Numbered from the stretch's first letter, positions 1 to 8,518 are shown. The stretch: 64,000 bases of DNA from Flavobacterium daejeonense DSM 17708 (GCF_000425425.1 NZ_AUDK01000013.1:1-64000), one strand, 5' to 3'. A program made the numbers and translations. The notes: generated by a model not told the origin, from the sequence alone.

Positions 1-1296
1 AATGGCTGTACCGCTACCGATGTTGCTTTGGTAACTTTGAATAATACTCCACCAAATGCGAATGCAGGGGCTGATGCTCAAATTTTATGTGGTGCTGGCG
101 CAGTGGTATTGAATGGTTCTTCATCAACAGCAGGAGCTACTTTTGCCTGGGTTGCCAGCAATGGCGGACATATTGTTTCCGGAGCCAACACTGCAACACC
201 AACAGTAGATACAGCAGGTACTTATACTTTGACTGTTACTAATCCTGTTAATGGATGTACTAATACAGATATAGCTGAGGTCACTGTTCAAATATGTTCT
301 GCGGCTTTGTGTTCTTATACTCAAGGCTATTATGGTAATGAAGGAGGTATGTCTTGTGCGCCTGATGGTCAAGGCGGATTTGCTAGTTATACAACAGCAG
401 AACTCATAGCTAAAGCTTTGGCTTCTTATGGAGGAACAATGACAATTGGTTTACCAGGACATTCTGTTTGGATGATGTCACCTGATGATATAGATGATAT
501 TATAAGAGTATTACCAGGAGGAGGTATGAGTAAGGTATTAGCGCCTTTTGATTATCAAATCAGTAATTTGCCACCTAATTATTTGAAAAATGGAGTAATT
601 AATAATACTTTGTTAGCACAAACAATTACTTTAGGCCTTAATTTAGGTGTTAATGGTCAGCTTGGTAATTTTGAATTACAGGCAGGAACTTTAGCAACTG
701 CCACTTCAGAAGGAGGTTGTGGTTCCGATGTGGCTAAAGTACGCTCTTGTAATCCTGATGGAACTGTGAATAATGAATACGAATATTATACTATCCCAAG
801 TGGTGTGGTGAATGCTTTAGGAGGTAATCCAACTGTTCAAGGGTTGTTTGCTTTGGCAAATCAGGCTTTGGGGGGAGGAGATACTTATGGTTTGTCACTT
901 AGTGCAATTGCAGATGTGGTTGATAAAATTAATAATGCGTTTGATGGATGTAGAATACCTGTAGGTTATGGTATTTCGCCTTTAGTTTGCCCGGTAATTG
1001 AAACTACAACTTTTAGTGCTATGATGACTTCAGATGCCGCTAGTTTTGATGCTTATCCGGTGCCTTTTAAAGACCAATTGACTATCAAGTACAATTTTGA
1101 TTATATATCAGATGTGAAAATAGAAGTGTTTGATTCCAAAGGAGTCTTAGTTTATTCTATGATTGATACAGGTAGTTATTTGGGGAAAGAAGTAGCTGTA
1201 AGTTTTAGTTCTTTCTTAGAACAACAACAAGTTTATGTCGTGAAATTAACTACTAGCTTAGGAAGTAGTACAAAAACAGTGATGTCTTCATATTAA
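1..1296 (+). CDS. T9SS-secreted PKD-repeat surface protein, 3' part
   Basis: The reading frame is open at the left window edge, so only the C-terminal 431 or so residues are present. It begins inside one Ig/PKD-like repeat (NGCTATD) and continues through a full repeat with the pattern PxANAGxD, GSSSTAG and AGTYTLTV, ending in NGCTNTD. A glycine- and cysteine-containing module of about 200 residues follows (starting CSYTQGYYGN). The last 80 residues (from AYPVPFKDQLTIKYNF) look like a type A C-terminal sorting domain used by the type IX secretion system. This domain order is usual for large flavobacterial adhesins of the SprB kind, so cell-surface attachment is inferred. The TTG at 28 is not a true start. 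A strong terminator follows. Family is confident, exact role is not. Confidence 0.85.
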   Translation, partial: NGCTATDVALVTLNNTPPNANAGADAQILCGAGAVVLNGSSSTAGATFAWVASNGGHIVSGANTATPTVDTAGTYTLTVTNPVNGCTNTDIAEVTVQICSAALCSYTQGYYGNEGGMSCAPDGQGGFASYTTAELIAKALASYGGTMTIGLPGHSVWMMSPDDIDDIIRVLPGGGMSKVLAPFDYQISNLPPNYLKNGVINNTLLAQTITLGLNLGVNGQLGNFELQAGTLATATSEGGCGSDVAKVRSCNPDGTVNNEYEYYTIPSGVVNALGGNPTVQGLFALANQALGGGDTYGLSLSAIADVVDKINNAFDGCRIPVGYGISPLVCPVIETTTFSAMMTSDAASFDAYPVPFKDQLTIKYNFDYISDVKIEVFDSKGVLVYSMIDTGSYLGKEVAVSFSSFLEQQQVYVVKLTTSLGSSTKTVMSSY

Positions 1297-1320
1297 ATAG
1301 AGTAATTAATTTAATTAAAA

Positions 1321-1345
1321 ACACCCGTTAATGCGGGTGTTTTTT
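1321..1345 (+). terminator. Rho-independent terminator of the adhesin gene
   Basis: A perfect 7-bp stem (ACACCCG / CGGGTGT) with a 6-base loop is followed at once by a T run. It lies 25 bases after the stop codon. Confidence 0.9.
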
Positions 1346-1459
1346 GTTTGTATGAAATAGCTTGATTTTATTTTTTTAAGAAAAAAATATAATCTAAATT
1401 AATTTTGGCACAGTTCATGAATGACAGATTATAACCTTAACCTTTTAAAATTTATTATC

Positions 1460-1972
1460 ATGAAAAAAATAGTTACACTTTTCGCTTTTGTTAGCTTTTT
1501 TGCTTTAACAAGTTGTACTACAACTGAAGAATATTATGATGGAGAAGATTATGATACCATTGGGACTACTTATGAGAATCCGGTTGGATATGATTTTTCT
1601 AATAGTAATAATTATACTTTTGGATTTGATTTTCCTCAACGATTAGTAGAATCTGATGTTGTTTTAGTTTATCGTTACGATGGAGATGATAGTTCAGGGC
1701 GACCTGTATGGCAAGCTTTACCCGAAACCTATTATTTTGATGATGGTACAAGAGATTTTACTTTTAAATATGTTTTTACCCGAGATTATGTAGATATTTA
1801 TTTAGAAGGTAATGATCGTTCTACAATTCCAGCAGATTATAGGTTAGATCAGTTTTTTAGAATTGTTATTGTTCCTGCTGATTTTGCGGCGACAATGGAT
1901 ACCAGCAATTATAATGAAGTAATGAGTGCTTTAAAAATAAGTGAAACTAATGTGAAGAAAGTAAAATTGTAA
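1460..1972 (+). CDS. Small lipoprotein of unknown function
   Basis: A 170-residue protein beginning with a lipoprotein signal peptide whose lipobox ends in ALTSC at residue 19. The ATG at 1460 is preferred over the in-frame ATG at 1421 because it places the positive MKK directly before the hydrophobic stretch. The mature part is acidic and rich in Tyr and Asp near its N-terminus (EEYYDGEDYD), then appears beta-rich. I recognise no domain with a known activity. Similar lipoproteins are common in flavobacteria as hypothetical proteins. It is a single-gene unit between the upstream terminator and a shared terminator with the convergent TerC gene. Envelope location is well supported; function is unknown. 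Confidence 0.85.
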   Translation: MKKIVTLFAFVSFFALTSCTTTEEYYDGEDYDTIGTTYENPVGYDFSNSNNYTFGFDFPQRLVESDVVLVYRYDGDDSSGRPVWQALPETYYFDDGTRDFTFKYVFTRDYVDIYLEGNDRSTIPADYRLDQFFRIVIVPADFAATMDTSNYNEVMSALKISETNVKKVKL

Positions 1973-1993
1973 TACTTAAGTAAGTTGAATAAT

Positions 1994-2024
1994 AAAAAAG
2001 GAAATCGGGAGATTTCCTTTTTTT
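1994..2024. terminator. Bidirectional terminator between lipoprotein and TerC genes
   Basis: A 13-bp perfect stem (A6 GGAAATC / GATTTCC T6) with the loop GGGA has an A run on one side and a T run on the other. It can therefore end transcription from both converging genes. Confidence 0.9.
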
Positions 2025-2027
2025 GTA

Positions 2028-2978
2028 TCATGATTTTTTGTGTTTCTTGTCTTTTTGTATCGAAGTTATAATTCCGGATAACAATGCAGTGACTATAAAA
2101 AGAAGAGAGGCCCATTCGGGAAGTTGGACAAAATGATGGAAAATCATTTTTAAACCTACAAAACATAAAATAGCAATCAGACTGTATTCTAAGTAGCTGA
2201 ATTTTTCGAGCATATTGGCTAAAAAGAAATACATCGAACGTAATCCCAGAATAGCGAAAATATTGGAACTAAATACTAAGAACGGATCTGAAGTAATGGC
2301 TAAAATAGCAGGAACACTGTCTAATGCAAAAACGATGTCCATTAATTCGATAAGAAACAAAGTAACAAATAATGGTGTAGCGGTATTGATATTGTTTATT
2401 TTAACAAAAAAATGTTCGTTCTCGATTTTTGTGGTTATAGGCGTTAATTTTTTTAGGTATTTGTAAAAAACGGAATTATGAGGATCGTATTCGTGATCCT
2501 CTTTTTTGAAAAACATTTTAATTGCCGTGTAAATTAAAAAAGCTCCGAAAAGGTAAGTTGTCCAGGCGAATTTCTTGATGATTAATACCCCAAAATAAAT
2601 CATGATTCCTCTGAAAACAATAGCTCCAATAATTCCCCAAAACAAGACGCGGTGTTGGTATTTTTTAGGAATTCTGAAAGAAGAAAAGATGATGGCTATC
2701 ACAAATATATTGTCGATACTCAGGGAAAGTTCAATTAAATATCCGGTAATGTATTTCATTGAAGCGACTGTTGGTTTTAGTTGGTCCGGATTTTCAATGT
2801 AATTGTTTTGGTAAAGCCAGTACACAACTATAGAAAACAGAAAGGATAAGGTAATCCAGATTGCAGTCCATTTTCCTGCTTCTTTAGAACTTATTTCGTG
2901 TGGGGTTTTGTTAAAAATTCCTAAGTCCAGCGCCAGGAATAAAAAAATCATCGCTAGAAAACAGATCCAAACTATCAT
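2028..2978 (-). CDS. TerC/Alx family integral membrane protein
   Basis: A 316-residue polytopic membrane protein with about eight or nine hydrophobic segments. The family motifs ELSLSIDNIFVIA (about residue 85) and ELMDIVFALDSVPAI (about residue 210) carry the conserved acidic residues within membrane helices, and ILGLRSMYF follows. Length and motifs match the Alx subgroup of TerC proteins, which in other bacteria export manganese and are linked to pH or tellurite responses. Transport of Mn2+ here is inferred from family only. A TATCTTTG promoter box sits just upstream on the same strand. The short cytosolic C-terminus is lysine-rich. No tellurite-resistance operon surrounds it, so it acts as a stand-alone gene. 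Confidence 0.9.
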   Translation of the reverse strand: MIVWICFLAMIFLFLALDLGIFNKTPHEISSKEAGKWTAIWITLSFLFSIVVYWLYQNNYIENPDQLKPTVASMKYITGYLIELSLSIDNIFVIAIIFSSFRIPKKYQHRVLFWGIIGAIVFRGIMIYFGVLIIKKFAWTTYLFGAFLIYTAIKMFFKKEDHEYDPHNSVFYKYLKKLTPITTKIENEHFFVKINNINTATPLFVTLFLIELMDIVFALDSVPAILAITSDPFLVFSSNIFAILGLRSMYFFLANMLEKFSYLEYSLIAILCFVGLKMIFHHFVQLPEWASLLFIVTALLSGIITSIQKDKKHKKS

Positions 2979-2999
2979 AAAAATTGTATTGTGTTTTTA

Positions 3000-3007
3000 C
3001 AAAGATA
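3000..3007 (-). promoter_or_regulatory. -7 promoter box of the TerC gene
   Basis: Read on the minus strand this is TATCTTTG, a perfect match to the Bacteroidota -7 element TAnnTTTG, lying 22 bases upstream of the ATG. No clear -33 TTTG is seen. Confidence 0.55.
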
Positions 3008-3041
3008 GTTTTTTGTGTATGAAGGGCTTAATTTATAGCAT

Positions 3042-3074
3042 AAAAAAATGCCTCCATTTCTGAAGGCATTTTTT
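3042..3074 (-). terminator. Terminator of type II glutamine synthetase gene
   Basis: An 11-bp stem (AAAAAATGCCT / AGGCATTTTTT) lies 19 bases beyond the stop codon of the minus-strand gene and ends in a T run on that strand. It also insulates the TerC promoter. Confidence 0.8.
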
Positions 3075-3092
3075 AGTTTTATCATTGTGAGA

Positions 3093-4112
3093 TTACAAAA
3101 CAGATTTAACTGTTTTGATAATTCTGGCAGCAATTTTGTATGGGTCACCATTAGAAGCAGGTCTTCTGTCTTCTAACCAACCTTTCCAACCTTTTTGAAC
3201 TGTGATTAACGGAATACGGATAGAACATCCTCTGTCAGAGATTCCGTAAGAGAAATCGTGGATAGAAGCAGTTTCGTGTTTACCGGTCAAACGTTGGTCA
3301 TTGTAAGCTCCATAAACAGCGATGTGTTCTTCAACAACCGGACGGAAAGCCTCACAGATTCTTTCGTAAGTAGCTTGGTCTCCACAAGTTCTCAACACAG
3401 AGTTAGAGAAGTTAGCGTGCATACCGGAACCATTCCAGTCCATATCTTTTCCTAGAGGTTTTGGGTGGTACTCAATATAGTAACCATATTTCTCAGTCAA
3501 ACGATCTAATAAGTAACGAGCAACCCAAATTTCGTCTCCGGCTTTTTTAGCACCTTTAGCGAATAATTGGAATTCCCATTGTCCGCAAGCAACCTCTTGG
3601 TTGATTCCTTCAAAGTTGATTCCGGCAGCGATACATAAATCAGCGTGCTCTTCAACTAAGTTTCTACCGTGAGTGTTTTTTCCACCAACTGAACAGTAGT
3701 ACATACCTTGTGGAGCTGGGTAACCTCCTACAGGGAAACCTAATGGCAATTGAGTTTTAGTATCCATGATGAAGTATTCTTGCTCAAATCCGAACCAGAA
3801 ATCATCATCCTCATCATCAATAGTAGCTCTTCCGTTAGATGGGTGTGGCGTTCCATCAGCATTCATAACTTCACACATTACTAAGTATCCATTGTGACGG
3901 TCTGGGTCTGGATAAATAGCTACTGGTACTAAAGAACAGTCAGAAGATCCTCCTTCAGCTTGTCTTGTAGACGAACCGTCAAATGACCATTTTCCTAATT
4001 CTTCTAAAGTTCCTTGGAAGTTTTCATGCTCTTCAACTTTAGTTTTACTTCTAAGATTTTGAGTTGGTTCGTATCCATCTAACCAAATGTACTCTAACTT
4101 TATTTTTGCCAT
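3093..4112 (-). CDS. Glutamine synthetase, type II (GSII)
   Basis: A 339-residue enzyme making glutamine from glutamate, ammonia and ATP in the cytosol. It has the short GSII layout: an N-terminal beta-grasp domain (IWLDGYEPTQNLRSKTK, then WSFDGSSTRQAEG) and a catalytic domain with metal ligands in FGFEQEYFIMD (Glu110, Glu112), NFEGINQEVACGQWEFQ, the NGSGMHANFS ATP/metal motif and RLTGKHETA. Length fits GSII (about 340-370), not bacterial GSI (about 470). The start at 4112 (MAKIKLEYIW) is chosen over the longer in-frame start at 4154, because the TATATTTG promoter box lies within that extension. It is divergent from a type III glutamine synthetase across 270 bases, so ammonia-dependent control of both is plausible. 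Confidence 0.95.
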   Translation of the reverse strand: MAKIKLEYIWLDGYEPTQNLRSKTKVEEHENFQGTLEELGKWSFDGSSTRQAEGGSSDCSLVPVAIYPDPDRHNGYLVMCEVMNADGTPHPSNGRATIDDEDDDFWFGFEQEYFIMDTKTQLPLGFPVGGYPAPQGMYYCSVGGKNTHGRNLVEEHADLCIAAGINFEGINQEVACGQWEFQLFAKGAKKAGDEIWVARYLLDRLTEKYGYYIEYHPKPLGKDMDWNGSGMHANFSNSVLRTCGDQATYERICEAFRPVVEEHIAVYGAYNDQRLTGKHETASIHDFSYGISDRGCSIRIPLITVQKGWKGWLEDRRPASNGDPYKIAARIIKTVKSVL

Positions 4113-4151
4113 AATAATATAAATTAATTTTCTTGATTTAATTTCGAAGTG

Positions 4152-4159
4152 CAAATATA
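4152..4159 (-). promoter_or_regulatory. -7 promoter box of the GSII gene
   Basis: On the minus strand this reads TATATTTG, a perfect TAnnTTTG element about 40 bases upstream of the chosen ATG at 4112. It supports that start over the longer frame. Confidence 0.6.
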
Positions 4160-4328
4160 GAATATTTTTTTTAGTACTGAAACCTTGGGGGTACTTTTGT
4201 TTTGAACAGCTGTTATTTTTCGCATTACTATATTTTGGCAGGGGGTATATTTAAAAAAAAGCAATTTTGAAGCTAAATAAAAAGTAATTTAGCAATAGAG
4301 GGTTCGGTTATTTTAGCATAAGATTCTT

Positions 4329-4336
4329 TATCTTTG
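4329..4336 (+). promoter_or_regulatory. -7 promoter box of glnN
   Basis: TATCTTTG matches the Bacteroidota -7 consensus exactly and lies 47 bases before the glnN ATG in the divergent 270-base region shared with the GSII gene. The -33 element is not obvious. Confidence 0.6.
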
Positions 4337-4383
4337 TGTTTTTAATTTGAAATTGATTACTAATCGTTTAATAACAGTATATA

Positions 4384-6573
4384 ATGTCTACAATACGTTT
4401 TCAGGCGTTAAGAGAAGCCTCCGGCAGAAAAGCCATTCATTTTGAAGAAAGTCATAGAAAATCCAACATTTTTGGTTCGAATGTGTTTAATGAAAAAGCG
4501 ATGAAGCACTATTTGACTTCGGATGCTTTTAAAGCGGTTCAGGGAGCTATTGAAAGTGGTGCCAAGATTGATCGAAAATTAGCCGATTATATTGCCATGG
4601 GTATGAAAGAATGGGCTTTATCTAAAGGAGTGACTCATTATACACACTGGTTTCAGCCTTTAACAGGAACTACGGCTGAGAAGCATGATGCCTTCTTTGA
4701 AACTTCTTTTGACGGAAGTGATCCGGTAGAAAAGTTTGGTGGGGCACAATTAGTGCAACAGGAACCGGATGCTTCCAGTTTTCCCAATGGAGGTATTCGA
4801 AATACTTTTGAAGCCCGCGGATATACTGCCTGGGATCCTACTTCTCCGGCCTTTATTTATGGAACCACATTGTGTATTCCTACTGTTTTTATTTCGTACA
4901 CCGGTGAAGCTCTGGATAACAAAATTCCTTTGTTAAGAGCATTGGCAGCTATGGATGAGGCAGCTACGGAAGTTTGTCGTTATTTTGACAAAAATGTAAA
5001 AAAGGTTACGGCAACTTTAGGTTGGGAACAGGAATATTTTTTGGTTGATAAAGCTTTGGCACATTCCCGTCCTGATTTGATGATGACGGGAAGAACTTTA
5101 TTAGGACATACTTCGGCTAAAGGACAACAATTAGACGATCATTATTTTGGTTCAATTCCTACTCGCGCCTTGACCTATATGCGCGATTTGGAACAGGAAT
5201 GTATGCTGCTTGGAATTCCGGTAAAAACCCGTCATAACGAGGTAGCGCCAAACCAATTTGAGTTGGCTCCTATTTTTGAAGAGACTAATTTAGCGGTGGA
5301 TCACAACTGTTTGTTGATGGATATTATGCAAAAAGTAGCTGAACGTCATGAGTTTAAAGTGCTTTTGCATGAAAAACCATTTAAAGGAGTAAATGGTTCC
5401 GGAAAACATAATAACTGGTCGCTGGCAACGGACACAGGAGTGAATTTATTGAGTCCGAGCAAAACGCCAATGAGTAACTTGCAATTCCTGACTTTTTTTA
5501 TTAATACCATCAAAGCGGTAAATGATTATGAAGAATTGTTGCGTGCTTCGATTGCTACAGCAAGTAACGACCACCGTTTAGGAGCTAATGAGGCTCCTCC
5601 TGCAATTATTTCGGTATTTATTGGGGAACAATTAACCAAAGTTTTAGCTGAATTAGAAAGTGTGACCAGAGGGAAATTATCTCCGGAGGAAAAAACTGAT
5701 TTAAAGCTAAATGTAGTTGGGAAAATTCCGGAAGTAATTTTGGATAATACCGACAGAAACCGAACGTCTCCTTTTGCTTTTACCGGAAATAAATTTGAGT
5801 TCAGAGCAGTGGGTTCTTCTGCAAACTGTTCGAATGCAATGACTACTTTGAATACTATTGTAGCCAAACAATTAAGAGATTTTAAAGCGGAGGTAGATGC
5901 TTTGATTGAATCCAAAGCCATGAAAAAAGACGATGCTATTTTTAATGTTTTGAGAGAATATATTAAAGTATCGAAAAATATTCTTTTTGAAGGTGACGGT
6001 TATAGCGAAGCCTGGGAAAAAGAAGCGAAGAAAAGAGGGTTGAGTAACTTTAAAACAACTCCGGAGGCTTTGAAAGCCAGAGCTTCTAAACGTGCCTTGG
6101 ATTTGTTTTCCGAATTAGGAATTATGAATCACATCGAAATGGAAGCGCGTTACGAGATTGAATTGGAAGAATACACGAAAAAAATCCAAATTGAAAGTAG
6201 AGTTTTAGGTGATATTTCTAAAAACCATGTGATTCCAACGGCTATTCGTTATCAAAATACTTTAATCGAAAATGTAAAAGGTTTGAAGGATATTTTCGGG
6301 AAAGAATTCGAATCTATTGCTAAAGAACAAATCGGTTTGATTAAAGAAATTTCGGTTCATATTGAAGGAATTAATGCCAAGGTGGAAGAGATGACTAATG
6401 AAAGAAAGAAAGCTAATGCGCTGAACAATGCTCAAAAAACTGCTGAAGCTTATTGTAACAAAGTGAAGCCTTATTTTGAAATCATCAGAAATCATTGTGA
6501 CAAATTAGAATTATTAGTAGATAATGAGTTGTGGACTTTGACTAAATACAGGGAGTTATTGTTTACGAAATAA
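4384..6573 (+). CDS. glnN: Glutamine synthetase, type III (GSIII)
   Basis: A 729-residue glutamine synthetase of the long type III class that is typical of Bacteroidota and some cyanobacteria. The N-terminal GSIII region includes HYTHWFQPLTGTTAEKHDAF. The catalytic core carries GWEQEYFLVD (about residue 213), KTRHNEVAPNQFELAP, the NGSGKHNNWSL motif and NDHRLGANEAPPAI. A charged helical C-terminal extension of about 130 residues follows. Length matches the family. It performs the same reaction as the type II enzyme next door. The two genes are divergent with separate TAnnTTTG boxes, which fits differential expression under nitrogen limitation, although that is inferred. No internal damage is seen. 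Confidence 0.95.
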   Translation: MSTIRFQALREASGRKAIHFEESHRKSNIFGSNVFNEKAMKHYLTSDAFKAVQGAIESGAKIDRKLADYIAMGMKEWALSKGVTHYTHWFQPLTGTTAEKHDAFFETSFDGSDPVEKFGGAQLVQQEPDASSFPNGGIRNTFEARGYTAWDPTSPAFIYGTTLCIPTVFISYTGEALDNKIPLLRALAAMDEAATEVCRYFDKNVKKVTATLGWEQEYFLVDKALAHSRPDLMMTGRTLLGHTSAKGQQLDDHYFGSIPTRALTYMRDLEQECMLLGIPVKTRHNEVAPNQFELAPIFEETNLAVDHNCLLMDIMQKVAERHEFKVLLHEKPFKGVNGSGKHNNWSLATDTGVNLLSPSKTPMSNLQFLTFFINTIKAVNDYEELLRASIATASNDHRLGANEAPPAIISVFIGEQLTKVLAELESVTRGKLSPEEKTDLKLNVVGKIPEVILDNTDRNRTSPFAFTGNKFEFRAVGSSANCSNAMTTLNTIVAKQLRDFKAEVDALIESKAMKKDDAIFNVLREYIKVSKNILFEGDGYSEAWEKEAKKRGLSNFKTTPEALKARASKRALDLFSELGIMNHIEMEARYEIELEEYTKKIQIESRVLGDISKNHVIPTAIRYQNTLIENVKGLKDIFGKEFESIAKEQIGLIKEISVHIEGINAKVEEMTNERKKANALNNAQKTAEAYCNKVKPYFEIIRNHCDKLELLVDNELWTLTKYRELLFTK

Positions 6574-6592
6574 TATAGTAGTTACAGGTTTT

Positions 6593-6648
6593 GAGTTAGA
6601 GGTTAGGGGCGAGGGCTTCTAACCTCTAACTTTTAACCTCTAACTTCT
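6593..6648. repeat. Heptamer-periodic palindrome after glnN
   Basis: Eight consecutive 7-base units can be cut here: GAGTTAG, AGGTTAG, GGGCGAG, GGCTTCT, AACCTCT, AACTTTT, AACCTCT, AACTTCT. The first two units pair with the fifth and start of the sixth to form a perfect 12-bp stem (GTTAGAGGTTAG, 6595-6606, with 6619-6630). It is 20 bases downstream of the glnN stop and could serve as its terminator. Confidence 0.6.
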
Positions 6649-6658
6649 AAAAAATAAT

Positions 6659-6666
6659 TATCTTTG
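6659..6666 (+). promoter_or_regulatory. -7 promoter box of purM
   Basis: TATCTTTG followed by CGCC lies 42 bases before the purM ATG and matches TAnnTTTG exactly. The heptamer repeat occupies the place where a -33 box would be, and none is clear. Confidence 0.6.
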
Positions 6667-6707
6667 CGCCAAAATCAAGTTGCCCGGCAACTACACAAAT
6701 AGAATTC

Positions 6708-7886
6708 ATGAGTTCAGATACTTCAAAAAGATACGCACAGCGTGGTGTTTCGGCATCTAAAGAAGATGTACACAATGCAATAAAAAATATTGATAAAGGA
6801 TTGTTTCCTAAAGCATTTTGCAAAATTGTTCCGGATTATTTAACCCAGGACGATGATTATTGTTTGATTATGCACGCGGACGGAGCGGGAACCAAATCCT
6901 CATTGGCTTACATGTATTGGAAAGAAACCGGAGATTTATCCGTTTGGAAAGGTATTGCTCAGGACGCTTTAATCATGAATATTGACGATTTACTATGTGT
7001 AGGAGCAACCGATAATATTTTGCTTTCTTCTACTATTGGAAGAAATAAAAATTTAATTCCTGCTGAAGTAATTTCGGCGATTATCAACGGAACGGAAGAA
7101 TTAATCCAAGAGTTGGCTTCTTTCGGAGTAAGTATTCATTCAACCGGAGGAGAAACGGCTGATGTGGGTGATATCGTTCGTACCATTATTGTGGATTCGA
7201 CAGTGACTGCCCGAATGAAACGTTCTAAAGTAATTGATAATGTTAATATTCAGGCGGGTGATGTAATCGTTGGATTAGAATCTTTCGGTCAGGCTTCTTA
7301 TGAAAAAAGCTATAACGGAGGAATGGGAAGTAACGGATTGACATCGGCTCGTCATGATGTTTTTGGGAAGTATTTGGCAACAAAATATCCAGAGAGTTAT
7401 GATGCAGCTGTTCCGGAAGAATTAATTTATTCCGGTCAGGTACAATTGACGGATGCTGTTGCAAATTCACCAATTGACGCCGGACAATTAGTGCTTTCGC
7501 CAACGCGTACTTATGCGCCAATTATCAAACAAGTTTTAGATAAATATTCGGCAAATGAAATTCACGGTATGGTTCACTGTAGTGGTGGAGCCCAAACTAA
7601 GATTTTACATTTTGTAGATAATTTACATATTATAAAAGATAATTTATTTCCTGTTCCGCCATTGTTTCAATTGATTCAGGAGCAATCAAAAACCGATTGG
7701 AAAGAAATGTATCAGGTTTTCAACTGCGGTCACCGTATGGAATTGTATGTTCCTGCTGCAATTGCAGAAGATATTATTGCGATTTCAAAATCGTTCAATG
7801 TTAATGCGCAAATTGTAGGTAGAGTAGAAGCTTCTGAAAGTAAAAAGTTAACTATCAGTAGCGAATACGGAACTTTTGAATATTAA
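6708..7886 (+). CDS. purM: AIR synthase (phosphoribosylformylglycinamidine cyclo-ligase)
   Basis: A 392-residue cytosolic enzyme that closes the imidazole ring of AIR from FGAM with ATP in purine synthesis. Family marks visible are RYAQRGVSASKEDVHNAI at the N-terminus, MHADGAGTKSSLAYMY (glycine-rich nucleotide region), DALIMNIDDLLCVGA, STGGETADVGDIVRT and the C-terminal HCSGGAQTK. It is longer than the enterobacterial enzyme (about 345), as usual for the Bacteroidota form. It has its own TATCTTTG promoter box. A small conserved gene follows 73 bases later, across an octamer-periodic palindrome. No other purine gene adjoins it. Confidence 0.92.
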   Translation: MSSDTSKRYAQRGVSASKEDVHNAIKNIDKGLFPKAFCKIVPDYLTQDDDYCLIMHADGAGTKSSLAYMYWKETGDLSVWKGIAQDALIMNIDDLLCVGATDNILLSSTIGRNKNLIPAEVISAIINGTEELIQELASFGVSIHSTGGETADVGDIVRTIIVDSTVTARMKRSKVIDNVNIQAGDVIVGLESFGQASYEKSYNGGMGSNGLTSARHDVFGKYLATKYPESYDAAVPEELIYSGQVQLTDAVANSPIDAGQLVLSPTRTYAPIIKQVLDKYSANEIHGMVHCSGGAQTKILHFVDNLHIIKDNLFPVPPLFQLIQEQSKTDWKEMYQVFNCGHRMELYVPAAIAEDIIAISKSFNVNAQIVGRVEASESKKLTISSEYGTFEY

Positions 7887-7894
7887 TTATTAAA

Positions 7895-7951
7895 GAGTTA
7901 CTAAGTTGCTGAGTTTCTAAGTATCTCAGAAACTTAGCTACTCAGCAACTC
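7895..7951. repeat. Octamer-periodic palindrome between purM and the 121-residue gene
   Basis: Seven 8-base units fill the gap: GAGTTACT, AAGTTGCT, GAGTTTCT, AAGTATCT, CAGAAACT, TAGCTACT, CAGCAACT, plus a final C. Each ends in CT and the outer ones form 24-base arms (7895-7918 with 7928-7951) that match at 20 of 24 positions. The element can fold as a long hairpin but has only A residues on its downstream side, so strong termination on the plus strand is uncertain. Confidence 0.6.
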
Positions 7952-7959
7952 AAAAAAAC

Positions 7960-8325
7960 ATGTACGAATTAGTTTTTTGGAAATATTTAGAAGAGGTTTA
8001 TTTAAACCATCAGCTTGTTTACGAAGCTATAGACGAGCAGGAAACTATTGAAGGTTTAGAAGTTTTACCTGTAGAAGTAATTTTGAATCGCATTGCTTCG
8101 GTATTTTCAAAATGGGAACGGGTAGATGAAAACAGTTGGAAAAATAAGGACGGTGTTGGTGCTTTTCAGGTAAAAACTACGCCTCAAATTGTACAGATTG
8201 ATTGTTACGGAACTCAGGGGAAAACTATGGATAAATTAGTAGATATTATGGAAGAATTCAAATGTCCGCTTTTTGATCCTCAGATTCCTGCCCGATATGA
8301 CGAAATGTACGAGGAAGAAGAGTAA
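7960..8325 (+). CDS. Conserved small acidic protein downstream of purM
   Basis: A 121-residue acidic protein without signal peptide or membrane segment, so probably cytosolic. It begins MYELVFWKYLEEVYLN and ends in an acidic EEEE tail after PARYDEMY. The middle holds VFSKWERVDENSWKNKDG and a short beta-rich part around QIVQIDCYG. I do not recognise a functional family; proteins of this kind recur as hypothetical proteins in flavobacteria. It follows purM in the same direction but a palindrome lies between them. A perfect terminator follows 8 bases after the stop. Function unknown. Confidence 0.8.
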   Translation: MYELVFWKYLEEVYLNHQLVYEAIDEQETIEGLEVLPVEVILNRIASVFSKWERVDENSWKNKDGVGAFQVKTTPQIVQIDCYGTQGKTMDKLVDIMEEFKCPLFDPQIPARYDEMYEEEE

Positions 8326-8326
8326 A

Positions 8327-8369
8327 AAAATACAAAAGCGTTAAGATAAAACTTAACGCTTTTTTTATG
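8327..8369. repeat. 43-base direct repeat, left copy, containing a terminator
   Basis: Identical at all 43 positions to 10227-10269, exactly 1900 bases downstream. Inside it, AAAAGCGTTAAG (8334-8345) and CTTAACGCTTTT (8352-8363) form a perfect 12-bp stem with the loop ATAAAA, flanked by A and T runs, so it is a bidirectional terminator. The copies bracket the two-gene accessory segment. Confidence 0.9.
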
Positions 8370-8518
8370 GATTCATGTTTGTTTAAAATTTTTATGTATT
8401 AGTAGGCTAATGGACTTTAGATTTTCTTTAAAGATATTTTTGTAAAAAAAATAATATTTTTTATTTATTAAATAAAAAAAAACTTACCTTTATAAGGTTA
8501 GCTTAAAAATGCATAATT

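Noticed and set aside
28-90. TTG at 28 as the start of the first protein
   Set aside because: The frame continues upstream to the window edge in the same PKD-repeat pattern (NGCTATD), so the true start is outside the window.
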